Assembly: GCF_002443255.2 (NCBI RefSeq)
Contig: NW_019211456.1
Location: forward strand, 14,096,229 to 14,160,228
Direction: 5' to 3'
DNA from: Varroa destructor
Taxonomy: Eukaryota > Arthropoda > Arachnida > Mesostigmata > Varroidae
Length of the DNA stretch: 64,000 bases
The notes below the pieces were generated by a model. The model ran no database searches and had not been told where the DNA came from. It saw only the letters and a list, made by a program, of their open reading frames with translations. A program made the position numbers and the translations under genes. Shown here in pieces: positions 50,101-63,300 of this stretch. The number at the start of each line of letters is the position of its first letter. Within the stretch, counting starts at the first letter, position 1.

Positions 50101-52838
50101 CTACTAACGTTTGATAAGAATCCGTTAACAACTTAGATGTTTTCAATACACAAAGATCGAATCATCAGGCCAAATAGGCCAAACTCCTGTAGTGATACAT
50201 TGGACAGTATAATCTGCTGTGCGTACCTGTGCGGGTTTACGACAGCTGGCAGTACGTGGCAGGCGCCTGTGGGCCTCGCATGCCCCTCGTTACGACAAAA
50301 CGGAATAAATGATTGCAGATTATGAATTCTGATTAAATGATATTTGTATTACTTCTGTGATTAAATGCGTATCTTACATTCAAGCATTACTACGTGCAGT
50401 CTAAATAGTTAACGCGGTCATTGTTAACATTCGTGGAATTCAATGCCATTTTCCTTGTTTAACATAAAGCTATAATCAGTAGTTGTACTCCGACAAAAAT
50501 ACCGAAGAGGAAGACGGGTGACTTAACGGCTGTCACTTAAAGCTTCCCCCTGAGACCTTGCAGATCTTGGGCGGGCGGTGACGCACAGTTGCCCCCCGCG
50601 CCTTTCATGTTAATGGGACATGTGAGGGTCTAGGCTTGAAGCCTGGCACACTTCGTTTCGAGCTTCGAGCAAGGCGTCTAATTGAGCGTCTAACGACAGT
50701 GCTAAGCGTGCAATTTGAAACAGTTAGTATCGAACAGCTACAACTCCTAACAGCAGTAGGTAAGTGAACTTAGAGGATGTATAGGAACGTCTATCTGGGC
50801 GTTTTAACTTCATTATTTAATAATTCGATATCGTTCACGTTTAGTTCAGCCTTGGGATACGGCTGTGGCACAAAGACGGCAAGGTAGAATTTCTCATAGA
50901 TTCTTAAGTTACCATAAACGATTGCCAGTGGTCACTAGGACGTCTATAAATGAGAGTGGTAATAGCCAAAGGGGATACACGAATTCCCAGCCTTAAGCTA
51001 CAGCGCCGCACGTAATTATTGCACATACACTATCAATGTAGCAGTCGCACGTTCAGGTGCGTCAAACGTGGAGACTCGTGCCGTTTTTTCGATGCGCAAT
51101 TTTATAAAGTGCTCTGTATTATACAACGCTTTCTCTTAGAAGAGCACATGAGAATTTTCTGTGAAGTCACAACGCATCCCTTAGCATAATGTTAGTCTAT
51201 TAATAATAAGCAATTTGAAATCTTTTTACATATATCATGCTCTACTTCGAGCTAATATCCGTTCATCTTTATTACTCAGAGGATTTGCGCCCATTAATAG
51301 GAGCCATCCTGTTTGGCTTCAGGCATTGTTCCCAATGGCACTCCCAGCATGCGTTCCCGAGCGTATAACAACCATTCCATAGCTTGTCTGTTGCCTCTCC
51401 ATCGTCGTGCAAATTGAAAGTCGCGTGCATTGAACACAACGGCTGCCTACCCGCCTCTTGCGAATGATGATACAACTCAGTCTGTGTATGGGGGCAACAT
51501 ATGTACGCAGGGCAGGTCTGCACTTGACTATTGCTTAAATCAGCGGAGGGAATTCGGTGCTATTACCACCTACAGCTTTTCAACATTTTGCTGAAACCTT
51601 GAAACAGTGTCATAGTGGGTCGACGTCTAGGATAACGGACATAGGAGTACCCCAGAACGCTTCGGTGGGAGTTGTTAGCAGCGGGCCGGGGTATCCGTCA
51701 GCTAGATCGGTGGCCAGGGGACTAGGCGGTAGAATTAGAGTTATCCATTCCTCTGGCGATCTCGCAGCTCTATATCCGCTTTGCCTTGCTCCTGGCATAA
51801 GCTACTGCTTCTCTATGTAGACGAATTACTGCGTATACGCGGGAAGAGGCGGAATTAGACGGATGAAGGTGCGCGCCTGACTACTGCTGCTGAGCAGTAG
51901 CAGTGGCCACTTGTGAGATCTGTGTGTTGAAATATATCAGTAAGTTTCAATATATCCGCTTCGGACATAACGACACATTTCTATTTTACGCTAGTAACGA
52001 CCGGGGTATGTCGTACAAAAGGATAGGGTTCTCGTTGCTGGAGATATCGATAGGTTTCAAGTTTTACGTCCGGAACCGCCGTAAAGCATTGCAACGTACG
52101 GCTAGCCACTTCTAGCACGAAATTAATTATGTCTATGCCCAGATTCGAACTTAAACCAGCACTCGTTCCTAAAATTAGCAGGTAGACATGTTCCTCCATT
52201 AAGCGTTGATGAAGGTATATCGGTGGCTAACTACAGAGCCCTCCCAAGGAGTTCTTACGATTCGTGCATCAAATGCATGTTATGGCCATAGCAAAGCCAG
52301 CAATCGCGGATCCTCTGTATAAAGTTTTAGCAAAGATTTAATGCAGACGGCCATCGTAACGTGGCTGGAGCTCTTAAAACAGAAAGCCCGCTACGTTGCT
52401 GCCATTTTTATGAAAACAAAGGATGGAAATTCGAATGATGGATGAGGCAACGGTAGCCTCATAACCATAGCAAGCCATATATTCGACCATGAACGTAGGT
52501 TCCGCCACGAGCCGTTTCTAACCGGTATGCCGACCTATTCTGCGCCCGTGAGTGGCAACGGAGTGATCTCGTGCGAAGCCGTTCTTGGGTGCACCGGTAC
52601 TTACAGATCGTTGGCGAACTTTCGGTTATAAATTAAATAAAACACTATTTGAAAAATATATATAACAATATTGAACTATGTAGTTCCACTAAATAGTTAT
52701 CGTTGTAAATAGATATAATCTGGATACAAATATAGTTATCAGCGAGCCAATTGCTACTAAGTTCGTTACTTTTATTACAACAGTAACCCATCTACTACTA
52801 TCCAAAACGAAATGGAAAAAAAAAACCTAAGTACGTAC
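44193..52838 (-). other. Intron E2-E3 (8.6 kb)
   Basis: Largest intron. It contains a possible gypsy-type reverse transcriptase fragment (45508-45720, plus strand), a plus-strand frame with a hydrophobic stretch (46433-46732), perfect hairpins at 49018-49034 and 51881-51900, and a GC-rich patch at 51550-51800. E2 and E3 join in frame across it. Confidence 0.6.
45508..45720 (+). mobile_element. Possible Ty3/gypsy-type reverse transcriptase fragment
   Basis: The frame reads EVICFSDHRRNRHFDVLGIF, then LRLNAKIKVSRCCW and TSILNSGYMHLD. This resembles the segment after the catalytic Y-x-D-D of gypsy reverse transcriptases (D-D-V-I-x-F-S...H-x-x-H-L-x-x-V-F-x-R-L...K-x-x-x-K-C-x-F...x-F-L-G-Y). The two catalytic Asp are gone (GTEV in their place), and no gag, integrase or LTR was found. 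It would be a short dead scrap of a retrotransposon. The match is by eye and moderate. Confidence 0.42.
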
Positions 52839-53109
52839 CAGCTCCCCCGTCATTATTATCGAGATCGCTCAAAAACTCGATAATAAGTTCTTCTGTTAGC
52901 GACACCATTGGAGCAAAGGTTTTCTGAGCTGAGCTATCCGGCGTCGTTTCTTGATTTTCCCTCTGTGCATCTGCGTCAGTCGTGTCACCTAAAGTTCCGC
53001 CGCAAAGTGTCTCGTTGACCTGGGAACCTGCCAGTGGGCCTATTCTAAGCAGGTCCCCACATCCTAAACCCAAACTCAACCTGTGAACTGTAAGCACCAC
53101 ACGCTGACC
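52839..53109 (-). CDS. E2: second half of CUB-A
   Basis: Exon of 271 nt, bounded by an acceptor CTATTGCAG and a donor CTG|GTACGT, encoding 90 residues. It begins GQRVVLTVHRL, the typical CUB strand after the A-P-x-G turn, then GCGDLLRIG (third cysteine and the D-x-L-x-I motif), LCGGTL (fourth cysteine) and later IIEFLSDLDNNDGG, the F-x-S-D...G end of a CUB. Between LCGG and the closing strand there is an unusually long acidic, Gln/Thr-rich loop (about 45 residues, DTTDADAQ...). The exon ends in phase 1, and the next exon supplies two bases to give Gly. A sequon NET precedes the LCGG motif. A CUB assignment is firm; ligand unknown. Confidence 0.9.
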
Positions 53110-56100
53110 CTGCAATAGTAATAAAGTTAACGGTCTCTAGTTACAAAATACGACGCTGTATATGTAATAGTTTCTCTTGTTCATGTTTGTGTTGGGCCCC
53201 GCAGGGGATCACCCTGAGGCAATTCGAGGACTGCATGGACATTTCGGAATCGATGTGATCGTTTATAAGCTAAATGTAGCTAATTCTCAACCGTCAAATG
53301 AATGTAAGGAAAAAATCGTGCAATTGTGCTTGCATACGTTACAATAAGTAAATCTGCATGGCAATAGTAAGCGCTCAAACATGATTCAGGTACATAATAA
53401 GGTGTATGCCACTACAGCATGTACTATAAGGACAGGTATGTAGAATTCATTTGTGCATCTGAGCTAGACAAAAAACAGCCTGAAATTTAGCGATAGACAA
53501 CAAATTGATAATGCCACAATATAAGTAACGTGTGAAGAATGTGGGCTACCTTGCTATGTTTACAGTGGCAACCTGTTTATACTCACTGGTGGTGCTGAGA
53601 TTTTAAGACGACAGTTGAGGCCCGGTGGATATCTCGCGGGGAAAAATGGGCTGTTCCAGGAAGCGGACTCACTGTACGATGCGTTGCAGCCTATTTCAGA
53701 TTTGCCGATAGCAGGTCACAGGTTATTGTTCCGCACAGGTTTGTGACAGAAGGCAGCAAACGTGTAATGAAATAGCAAAGCTAGATTATAACAGTACGTT
53801 TTGCACATGTTTGCTAATTACGACTGCAAACTGCTGCACGACATTACGCAGGCGGCATGTACTTACCTAGCCTCCATCTCTACTTCTATTTATCACAGGC
53901 TGCAAACTCAGGGCGAGCAATCACAGTATAATGTACGGGCAGACAGACAAGCTCTTTAAGTTGTATCAAGATCTCCTTTTTTCTAGGCAGATTTAGTTTG
54001 TGGCTACCACATTGTGATGATGGGTCGGCTGCTGCGTTTCCGGAAAATCGGAGAATGGACATAACCCGGTTGTTTTCGGTTATGCTGTCGCGGTGTTAGG
54101 AGAAAAGAATGATAAAGCATCAGCTGACATAATCTACTACGAATCACTGTAACGTTTCCTTCAGTCTAAATTGGCATTGTTTTTATTGAGGCTGCTGCTG
54201 CTGATGTTGTTGTTGTTGTTAGCCCTGCTAATGACGCGCTCACAGCTGTCGCTGTGGCTTGTTGTTGGCGTTGGTACGCCGTGTTAGTTTTGTCGATCTC
54301 CAAGTAGATTGCGTATACAAGTAGCGCCTTTCTGGTGCTGTTTCCCGTTGCTAGCGTCTTCTATGTTGTAGAGGCCTCCGAAGGCTGTTTCCGGTGGCCG
54401 TATCGTTGGCCGCGTCGCATAGGAGCTATCCGCGCAGCTCGCGTCCAAATAGGCACTTCCACGTACCGACCATCTATGACCGTGAAGGGTTACAGAAATC
54501 TTCTATCAGTCCGCAAACTGCTTCCTAAATAAGCCGCGAAGAACGTCTACTACACTGTTATGCTGTCCCTTTCTAAGGCGCTCTATGAGATCTGCCCTCC
54601 CCTCTCGATTGTGTTCTCCGATCCGGCTTCATTCCGGTGTACCACCTGTAGACAAACTACTTTTCCGGCAACGGTTGTGTCGTAACGCCGACCAGAAGGT
54701 AAACATAGTGTGAGAATAGACAAAGATCGTGAGTTTTTTCGCTTCTCGAAACGATGCTACTGAAATAGTATTAGGGAACATCTGAGCAAGCTGGATTGAT
54801 TCATTCTTTGGGTTGGGGTGACCGATGATAAGGTTGTCGTCAGCAAAAAGCGGCGCCAAAATGCGGAACGTTTACGGAGCGAATTGGCAACATGGATGAG
54901 CACGGTATGAAAACTAGGGCGACAAGTACATAAAAAAGACGACGGTGTAGAGCTACATTCGCAGATTCGCTGGAACCCAATTACGTGTGAAGGCAGTTTC
55001 GGTCGGATAGTCCACTCCGCTACTTGCTAATGCTTGGCCAGAGTATTCCGCCAAACTAACCAAGAGACAGACTTGGCAATAGGCAATAAGTTCCATAACT
55101 TTTCTATGGTCAGTTAAAACTTATGGTGTATATATTTGTAGGGGAAAAAGAGTGTCGCGAACTCTAAACGAACTGCAGATAATGAACAGAATACGAGCAT
55201 TTTACTCACATAAATACTACATGTTTGTACAACTGGCGGGGTGAAAAGCGTCGCGCTTAAGGTATTTGTAGTAGAGAAAGATATTTATTGAAAAAATTGC
55301 CTCAAAGCCTGAGGGGCAACGGCAGAACTCGATTAACCTGAATTTATCCAGTCGGCATTAGATCAGAACAGTAAAACTGACCGCGATTCTTTGATAACCA
55401 GCTAGAACTTTCAACACACGAAAAGAAACTGGTTATACCTAACGTGTTAAACCTCTAATTTTCAACTAACGTTGTTATGAACAAGAAAGGCCTTAACCCA
55501 GCGTGCGACTAAGTAGTCGTTCGCTAAAAAGCTTTGACCACAAATAGTCCCAAAATTCAATCGGCAGTTCCTTTGGAGATCGTTTAGCAGCTGTGCCTCT
55601 ATAATACCTAATTATAAAGGCAGTGTCGTTCGACTAAGTGCATAGAACGGAAAGCGAGAGACAGAGAGATCAAATAAATCTCAGTTATCATACGCTAAAA
55701 ACAGCACCATCAAATCAACAAACAATTAGATCATTAGGAGGACGCCCATTTTACAACCAACACCCATCACACAACAGGCAATATCGGCTTCTCTTCATTA
55801 CGTCTGCCTACCTCGTCCGTATCGATAGGCCCTATCCAATCTCTACATAGACATCTTTTACGGCGGCCTTAAACAATGCTGCAGAACGTGAAATGAAACC
55901 ATTTAATGGATCAGTATATATGCAACCATTTCAAGCTCCCAGCAACAGACAAACATCGAACCGTCCATAGTAATGCCGTTCTACAAGACTATTATAATAT
56001 AGTTCCAAATAAAGAAAATAGATAAAAGGACACAATTATAGGCCTGTCTAGCTCGCCAAAAGCTTCTTAATAAAGACTAGTCAGTATTGAAATGAATCAC

Positions 56101-56731
56101 TCGATACGCTGACATGCTCGAACGCCGATGAAAACGTTTTCTGCATTTGTGATTCAGCTCAGTCTTTCGACAATAGGCCGGCGTTGTCAATAACTTAACT
56201 TCGATAACATTGCACTAGCATATTTATCTAAAACATAAATGGCATATTAACTAGCACAAGCTAGCATCACCACCTAGCATTACTTGTGTCGAGTCCGCAC
56301 GTATGGTATATTGAAACAGTATTAACATTGAGCTGTATCTTACATGTTCTACAATCACGATGTTGTTGATATGAGTACGCTGTGTGGCCGGTTTCAGAAA
56401 TATCGAATTGAGCCAAATAGAAGAAAGACCGAGTTAATTTTTTTTATAGCAAATATATGTGGGGGTTTGGCATAAAGAAAATACGTTTACAGTTCAACAA
56501 GCAATAAAGTAAGCTGAACGATACCACTTGCGTGAACATATGCTCCAATATAATTTTTAATGGCTGTCCTTATCTAGGCACATGTTTGAACTACAGGAGT
56601 ATCCCTATTCACAGTGCCTAACCAAAAATGTATGGCGGACGGTTGAAGAATATATGTGTAGTATATTGTAAAATAATCGGGCATCGAAAAGCCAAAAACA
56701 TCCTCCTGTTTCTATCGAAATAAGTACTCAC
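53110..56731 (-). other. Intron(s) E1-E2 (3.6 kb)
   Basis: Contains a triplet run at 54191-54220 (CTG then TGT units). E1 and E2 would join perfectly at the protein level if a single base were removed at the E2 acceptor; otherwise a small exon must lie here. Confidence 0.5.
54191..54220. repeat. (CTG)n(TTG)n compound triplet run
   Basis: Four CTG-type units, a GAT, then five TGT units. Confidence 0.85.
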
Positions 56732-56984
56732 CGTTAGTTTTAAGGGCGTAGGCGGTAAAGGCAAACTCGCAACCAACCGTGTCACTGTTACCGGCCCCCT
56801 GCGCGTCAAGGGGACGGCAAACATGAAATTCAAGTGCCACCCAACGGCCCTCGTCGGAATTGAGGACTTCCCCAGGCAAGGTTAACAGCAAGGACTCTCT
56901 CGCTTTTGTACTGTTTCCGGCAACAACACCCAGAAAAACCCCCTGGTCCCTCATGCCGGTCGGAGAGGTTAACCGCCGACGGCC
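56732..56984 (-). CDS. E1: first half of CUB-A
   Basis: Open exon of 253 nt, entered in phase 0 after a TTTTCAG acceptor and left after one base at a good donor (AACG|GTGAGT). It encodes 84 residues. The first two thirds are a beta-rich stretch without a clear family (segments LLLTLPGE and WVALEFHVC, sequon NST). The last part, GCEFAFTAYALKTN, matches the second CUB cysteine strand, normally C-x-W-x-I-x-A-P-x-G, with Phe in place of Trp. The rest of the module is in E2, which begins GQRVVLT as a CUB should. The reading frame is the only open one across the exon. The join to E2 is one base out of frame (see findings). A possible upstream exon lies at 57171-57347; no start codon with signal peptide was found. 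Confidence 0.75.
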
Positions 56985-57170
56985 CTGAAAATGGCGCGAT
57001 AATATCGTCTTGTTGTAGCTCACAGTCTATCTATATGAAAAAAAATTAAATTTTATATTCTATTAAGATAAACTCTTATTCGTTATAGTGATATGATAGA
57101 TATTTTCTTTTAAGTAAGAATATCTGTACGGCCAGGCACTTAAGCTCTAATGGATATTATCTACACGTAC

Positions 57171-57347
57171 AGGTGGAGGTCGAAGATTGCTGTTGAGCGG
57201 TCTGAGTGGCCTGCTGGAATGGCGTCGTTCTTGGTGGTCCCATGGTATTCGCTGAGGGACAGCCACAACCCCCGCACTACCTGGACCTCGTTCACTTTCT
57301 GTGCGGGCCGAAATCTTTGCATTCCCTCGTACCGCCAATGAGGTAAA
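57171..57347 (-). CDS. Possible upstream exon (E0) of the CUB/CTLD gene
   Basis: A GC-rich stretch just upstream of E1 begins at a good acceptor (CCTTTTGCAG) and has two usable donors: CAG|GTAGTG after 57281 and CCT|GTACGT after 57171. E1 must be entered in phase 0. Two models satisfy this. One is a 67-nt exon reading LPHWRYEGMQRF...NEVQ. The other is a 177-nt exon in a different frame, rich in Arg, Ser and Pro (ending LRPPP). The longer version of the first frame (VVRGLWLSLSEYHG..., IFDLHL) looks more like protein but would leave E1 out of frame. No family recognised. Weak support. Confidence 0.35.
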
Positions 57348-60300
57348 CTGCAAAAGGTCATTATAAGATCTACTCTAGTGAAACGAGATCAGCTGGCTGT
57401 AGTTACGTTGAGAAGAGCTCTCCATTTATTATTTACCCTGTACTACGTTCCGTTTCAAACGAGCATAAATCTAAAAGAAGCTTACACAATTGTTACCGTC
57501 AATTTAAGCTACTTTTTAAATGTGATTATTTTTCAGTAAAATACTATAATGCGTTTACCGCCAATGAGAAAATGTTATCATCGTGATTATTCTAATCCCG
57601 TCTACCAATCTGGGCAGATTGAACCCGGTCGTTCGCGATTAATTAACCCAACACGACGTTCAACCAGCCAACAAAGTTCCGTAATAATGCCACAGTCTTG
57701 AAAGTGCAGTATCCAGTAATACTGTTGCCGTCGCACGATCGCGGCTATTACTTCCACGCGTATACCGATTCTTATCGTATCTCGACTCAGCTTTATTCTT
57801 TCGTCTACGGAAATCATTATTATTCTCGGCAATGGTAGCGAAATTTTAAATTCGGGTCATGAGTTAGATGACCGCGTAAGCTTTGTGCGCGCTCGATAGG
57901 ACGTAGTCTTGCCACACTCGGACTGGCGTGGTCAAGCTGGAAACATTCCCGTACTCTGCCCCTTCTAAGCACCCTATGAAGGATCGATATTAGATCACTT
58001 ATTCAGTCCTCTTAAGGTAATCAATAATGAACAACTGCGACCGCCCCACCGTCTTGACTAGGTCAACGAAGCACCGGGCGATATCCTTTGCTGACGTGGA
58101 AGTGTGCGTCTGCCTGAACGAGGCTGAAACGACGCGGAAGCCTATTCCTGTACACCATCTATACTCGAAATATATAATACTTGCCCATCTTCATAGCTAG
58201 ATACACATTAGATAAATAGACGTACGACTGTAGTACGGAAACACGCTACCTCCTAGTCATCTGTGTCGGTTTAGATTCATCAAACACTAATGTCGTTGTA
58301 TTTTTACTACCGTGGAGGATAGCAGCACCAAGGAGATCAGGGCGATAATTACTCGCAACAGAAGTGGCAAAGAGTACGTAAGATCTTTATATTTATCTCG
58401 GGCAGCCAGAAGGAGGTTGCTTATGTTTTCAATTTCCTATAAATAGAGATTTTAACAACAATGGCATTCCGGATAATAGTTCATGCGTTCCATACACGGT
58501 ACAGGTTTTATCGTGCAGGACTAGTTAACGAGGCGCATTGTCACGGCTGACTATTTCCTTGTCTGAAAGACTTGACAGAAGATCATTCCGATTGGCAGAG
58601 AGAAAAGTTCAATTTTCGTCAGGGCTTTCGCCTCCCTCTGAAATTTTTCCAGTTGCTTGGTCTTTTCTGGCTATGCACTTCTGTCGCAAATGCGTCGTCT
58701 ACTCCTTTTTCTGTCTGCTTCCTCTTTGTAAGCTTACAGAACCTGAGGTTAGTCCGTACCCATTGGAAAGGGAGACCTTATGGGGCACTGAAAGGCGAGA
58801 TGATTGTGGGATCTGAGTTCTACCTCACTTCCTAGTGTACTCTTCCTAGTCCACTCACCACAGTTCAAAAGTAGCTGAGCGTCTTCCCGTCGTTGTCTGC
58901 CAATACAACTGTACAGAGAGGCCCTTGGGGACCCCTTGACAGCTCAAAGAACGCTGTCAGTAATATATCGACGCCGCGACTCTCCCTCCCGCACCCACCT
59001 AGCCCAGGCAAACGACTTAGCCAGATAGCACTACCATGAGGCACCGGCCGATATAAAGGGCCAAGAAGTTCGATGATGAAGGCTTACAAAGTTCATGTGT
59101 GTATTCGTATACCCAGCTATTGGTAAGAAAAAATCTCATGTACTATGTGAATGTATATTCTTTTGGGGGTTGAGGGGCAGGTGGCACACAAGCGACGTGT
59201 TGAGGTGTGTAAGCCTGTGGGTAACAGAGGGGTGTAAGACATTTGCGTGCGTACATTTGTCTGAAATACAACATCACGTCTGTATATGCAAACTGCACTG
59301 TCGATCAGCAGCCGAAATTATTGATCGCGTCAAAGATGGATACCAGGTAGTAGGATGTGTCATGTAAAGCAGTAGAGGGGAACTGATGTAGGTAAAAGAA
59401 AAGCTAAAATAGTAAAGTTGTTCGGGAATACCGGCCTCTGCAGACATAAATACTATATTATAATCATTATTCACTTTCATCTTGGTTGGTTACTTTGGAA
59501 GGTTAGAAACTGTAAGTTGATTTAAAGAGATGGCCTTGCCGTAGAGATCTGTCCGGATCCTAAAGCGTAAAGGATAGGCTTGCGTACTACATAAGTGAGT
59601 GTTGCAATAATAAGTCATCACTATCACATTGAAGTGGAAAAAAGCAAGCAAATAAAAAAGTTAAACGGACTATTATAACACTTCAAATGGGTACATCTTG
59701 AATTCAAAACATCTTAACTTTCCATTGGTTCCAAAGCTAACACAGAACCTTTATGCCTAATTATTTGAAGTATAACGTAATAAAAAAACACGTTTAAACT
59801 GCTATTTTCATACGCTGTAAGCACTTCGTTCTCAATTTCTCAATCTATTCAATATTCAGCACATATTTTTTTACCTCAAATTTCGGTAAATGCTCGACTT
59901 CACATAATGATTGGCGCAGATTAGTCAATATTTCAGAAGATGATTTACGCCACTACTTCACCATTAGATGGCTCAATGGCTTTCGTAACTTCAAGCCTTC
60001 ACATTTTTACTGCAGTAAGCATGCGACCTCGATAGGAACCGTCTTGTGGAGCGTAGCAAATTTTTGCCTGCTCCTCTGTCTTGATACGCCGATTTCGCCG
60101 CTATTCATGTTTCCTATAGTGTTTTTTCCTGTATTGGCCTAGATCGACCTATGTGTTTGGCCTATTTTTTTCTTTTCCTCCCTCCCCGTCATGGAGGCAT
60201 CCGGTTTTCCCACCGGCGAAGCTCTCCCGAATAATTAGTATCATAATTAATCGATAGCTAGGATAACGTCTTTCACTGGTGGTTTCTTCTCTATTCGAAT

Positions 60301-63300
60301 GAGCTGGTGACTCGTTTCAAGCAGAATTTGTAAAGTGTCTGATCTCGCACCCCACCAGTCAGTTTCGCCTCAGCGGCTGTATTCGGAAGGTTCTATTTTA
60401 CTATAGCATATGCCTGTGTTTCGACGTTTACGTAGGCACTTCCCGACTTTTTTCATAGATGCTTGATCGTTTCCATTGTTCGCCATGTCACGCCGCGACC
60501 TTTAGCTATCTCTCTTGGCACATCCGTTGATTCTAGTAAGAAATGTGTTCGACAAACGCATGCCTATAGAGATGCGTATGCAGGCGTGACTAAAGGGGAA
60601 TTCGGATTATCGTCGGCAGATATTTACTGCAAAGGACCGTACGACCTAGCAACTCGTTGGCTGAAGCTGTAGACTGACGCGGATACATGGAATACTACGC
60701 TGATCTGTAGCGTGGCTGCCGGTAAAAAGCGGAGCATAGTGATTACGAAAGTCTTAACTTAGTATCAAAGCGAGAAGTGGCACAATCTAAATATGTCTAT
60801 ATAAATATTAGGTATGCACGGAGCGTATGCAGTGCTCTATTAAAACAGTAAGATAACACAGTGTGCTAAGTTTAAAATTTGTATATAAAACTAGATTAAT
60901 CGTTTCGTTATGGTGGTTACTAAGTATACAGTTTTAATATACAAAGTCCCCAACATCTATTTGATCTACGAAGGTAGGTGCAGAAAATCAGTGCCGTTCC
61001 TATATTGAGCCTAGCTTATTGGAAATATGAACATTTATATACGGTGCAATCGATTAAGCAATACGCAGTGTCTTGTCACAGTAAACTTGCAGTCATTCTC
61101 AGACAATTTGGACCACGCTTTCGGGCGTCTCGGCCACTGCCACTGCCGATGACAGCTTTCGCCCATCTCTGTTACACTAGGCTTGCCATTAAGGCAAAAA
61201 GAAACTATATACAGGTTAATTAGCAGGCAAAACTGTAATTTCACTAGCATTTTTATGCAAAATGCTAATTTTCCTGAAAATATAATAGAAGCGTACTCAT
61301 ATTTAACATAACATTGGATAGGTGTCCATTGCCGACCGATTCACACACACGGAAATTGGCTGTTTACGCTCACTGATCAGACAAGCGACATTCGTTCGTT
61401 TATTTTCTCGTTCGAGATCAACTTCCGACCCATATACTGACCCACACATTGTACGTATGCTATGAATTTCAGCTAGTGGTACCTGAATACGTGTCTCGAG
61501 TTTTCAAGACGCTAGTGCTCTCAATAATTGTTTCAACGAAATTTCTGAACTTAACAAAAGTATCCTAGCAAGTCGATTCGAGCAAGTAATGCGTTGAACT
61601 TTGTAGTCGCAATAAGTAGGGTCAATCAGGGGACCATCAGAACAACAAACAGAAATATATATTTTAGCGGCACGCTAATCGTCCCCTTACTCAATACAGA
61701 TCTTTTGGGGCCGAAAAAAAAGGCTTGCAAGTTTCAATTTTTCAGAAGAAATCCAACGCTGACGCACAATTGACTATTCTCATTTGGCACGTACAAAGTA
61801 ACAGCTAATGAACGTAACTTTTTACGCGTGACAACATTCATTTTTTCCTAATTTAATCAAGCTACACGTACGGCTACCGCATGCCGCGCGTACGATATTC
61901 TAACGTCTATTATATGGTGCTAACGAAGCAAGATTTCACCTGGCAGATCCTCGCACAGAATCCTATTTGCAACGTCGACTCCAATCTATTCATTGATCGC
62001 ATGTTATTCAATAAGTTTCTGCTTCTTCTGCTCAGGACAAAGAAGCCAATAGTCCTTACACTTTCTGGCCCCTTGTTTTTGCTATTGATGCGTATATCAA
62101 GCAAATCGAGGCACTCTTTTAGCCTCGTACATATTAACCATGTCCGTTGGTATACATTCGATGTAAACATCCTTCAGAGAACCGTTACCGAATACTCAGT
62201 ATAGGACATTTTTATTTCAGATGAACAGTACTTTGAATTCAAATAGGGAAAGGTGGTTGACAACGAATCCTTAACAAAAACAAAAAAAAAAAGATAACTT
62301 TTTAGCAGTTGTCGTAGATTTAGCCGGCTCCGTTCGATTCAGCCCAATGGCGCGTGTTTTAAAAACGTTCATGTTAAAAATGCTGTACTCTTTGTATGCT
62401 TAAATAGAATCGAGTATGCGATTTCTGCACAGCACTGGGCTGTTTGAAAAACTTTGTCATTTTTGCAAACGGAACTGATCTTTTATTAGCTTATAACTCG
62501 AAAGAATACACTAGTAATTCATATATTTCTATATTAATATAACGCCTATTCACGGGCTCAAGCTGGCATTCTAGGAAAAACGCCTATTACTTTTTGAGCC
62601 AGCTCCACGTTGTGATTAGACGAAGCCTTGCATTTCCGATATTTGCTAGACGAGAATTATGTTCTTTTCTTAGGCGGAAGATAGGATGACACAGAATCTC
62701 AAATCCTTGCCACGGGTCACCTACCAGCTGCAGGACACGTCCCCTATGGAATCATCAATTTCTCAAGACCTATAAAAGGTGCTAAGAAAACCACACGCGC
62801 CCTCCGCTTCTCAATTTTACCCGAGCCTTTTTTATCACCTGAGTGGCTTCACCGAGTTTTTTCTATAACGCAACGATCCTACGACCGTTTTCCCTTCTTC
62901 ACCCTTTATTTGGCCTAGCCTATTTCTACATTCTCCCTGTTCCTAGCAAACTCGTATTGTGACCATTGAAACACAGTGTTTCATTACCGTACCAAGACGG
63001 GAATGAAAATCGTGCAAGGTTTTTTAGGTGTACGCAATAAAGTATTCAATGTCAGACATGCGTTGTCCGACAGAAGGCACACGCTCGTGTGACATTACTG
63101 ATCAGTTTTGATAACGGCACATTCATCATGGCGGAAAGACGTGCGTAACTTTCATGACCCGAATAGATCAGCAACGACTTTACATGAATTCCCACCAAAA
63201 TTAAAGCTGCCTATTTTGTCCGAATTCGTTTTTCTGCGTACTGCCGGTTTTCACGCAACTTCTAAAAGATCCGAAGAAAATTTCTATGAGGCAAATGTGA

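Larger units (their letters stand above)
1929..56984 (-). other. Span of a CUB/C-type-lectin mosaic protein gene (14 exons seen, both ends missing)
   Basis: Minus-strand gene reconstructed by following open frames between GT-AG splice sites. Order in the protein is CUB-A, half CUB, CUB-C, CTLD-1, CUB-D, CTLD-2 (partial), about 750 residues. CUB and CTLD modules are extracellular binding domains, so the product is expected on the cell surface or in the matrix. At least ten N-glycosylation sequons (for example NET, NAS, NDT, NFS, NRS, NAT) lie in the exons, which fits secretion. Splice phases are mixed (0, 1 and 2) but agree at every junction from E4 to E14. No signal peptide, EGF repeats or transmembrane anchor is seen here; they would lie outside the window. 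Drosophila Uninflatable, which also combines several CUBs with a CTLD, is a candidate relative, but this is inference and I give no symbol. The mosaic call is firm; orthology is not. Confidence 0.88.

Noticed and set aside
51272..51523. Cys/Trp-rich minus-strand frame (WNGCYTLGNACWECHWEQC) as an exon
   Set aside because: E2 and E3 join in frame around it, no suitable donor follows before the stop, and the cysteine pattern fits no family I know.
57602..57832. Minus-strand frame upstream of E1 as a first exon
   Set aside because: No initiator with signal peptide, no clear donor, no domain pattern.
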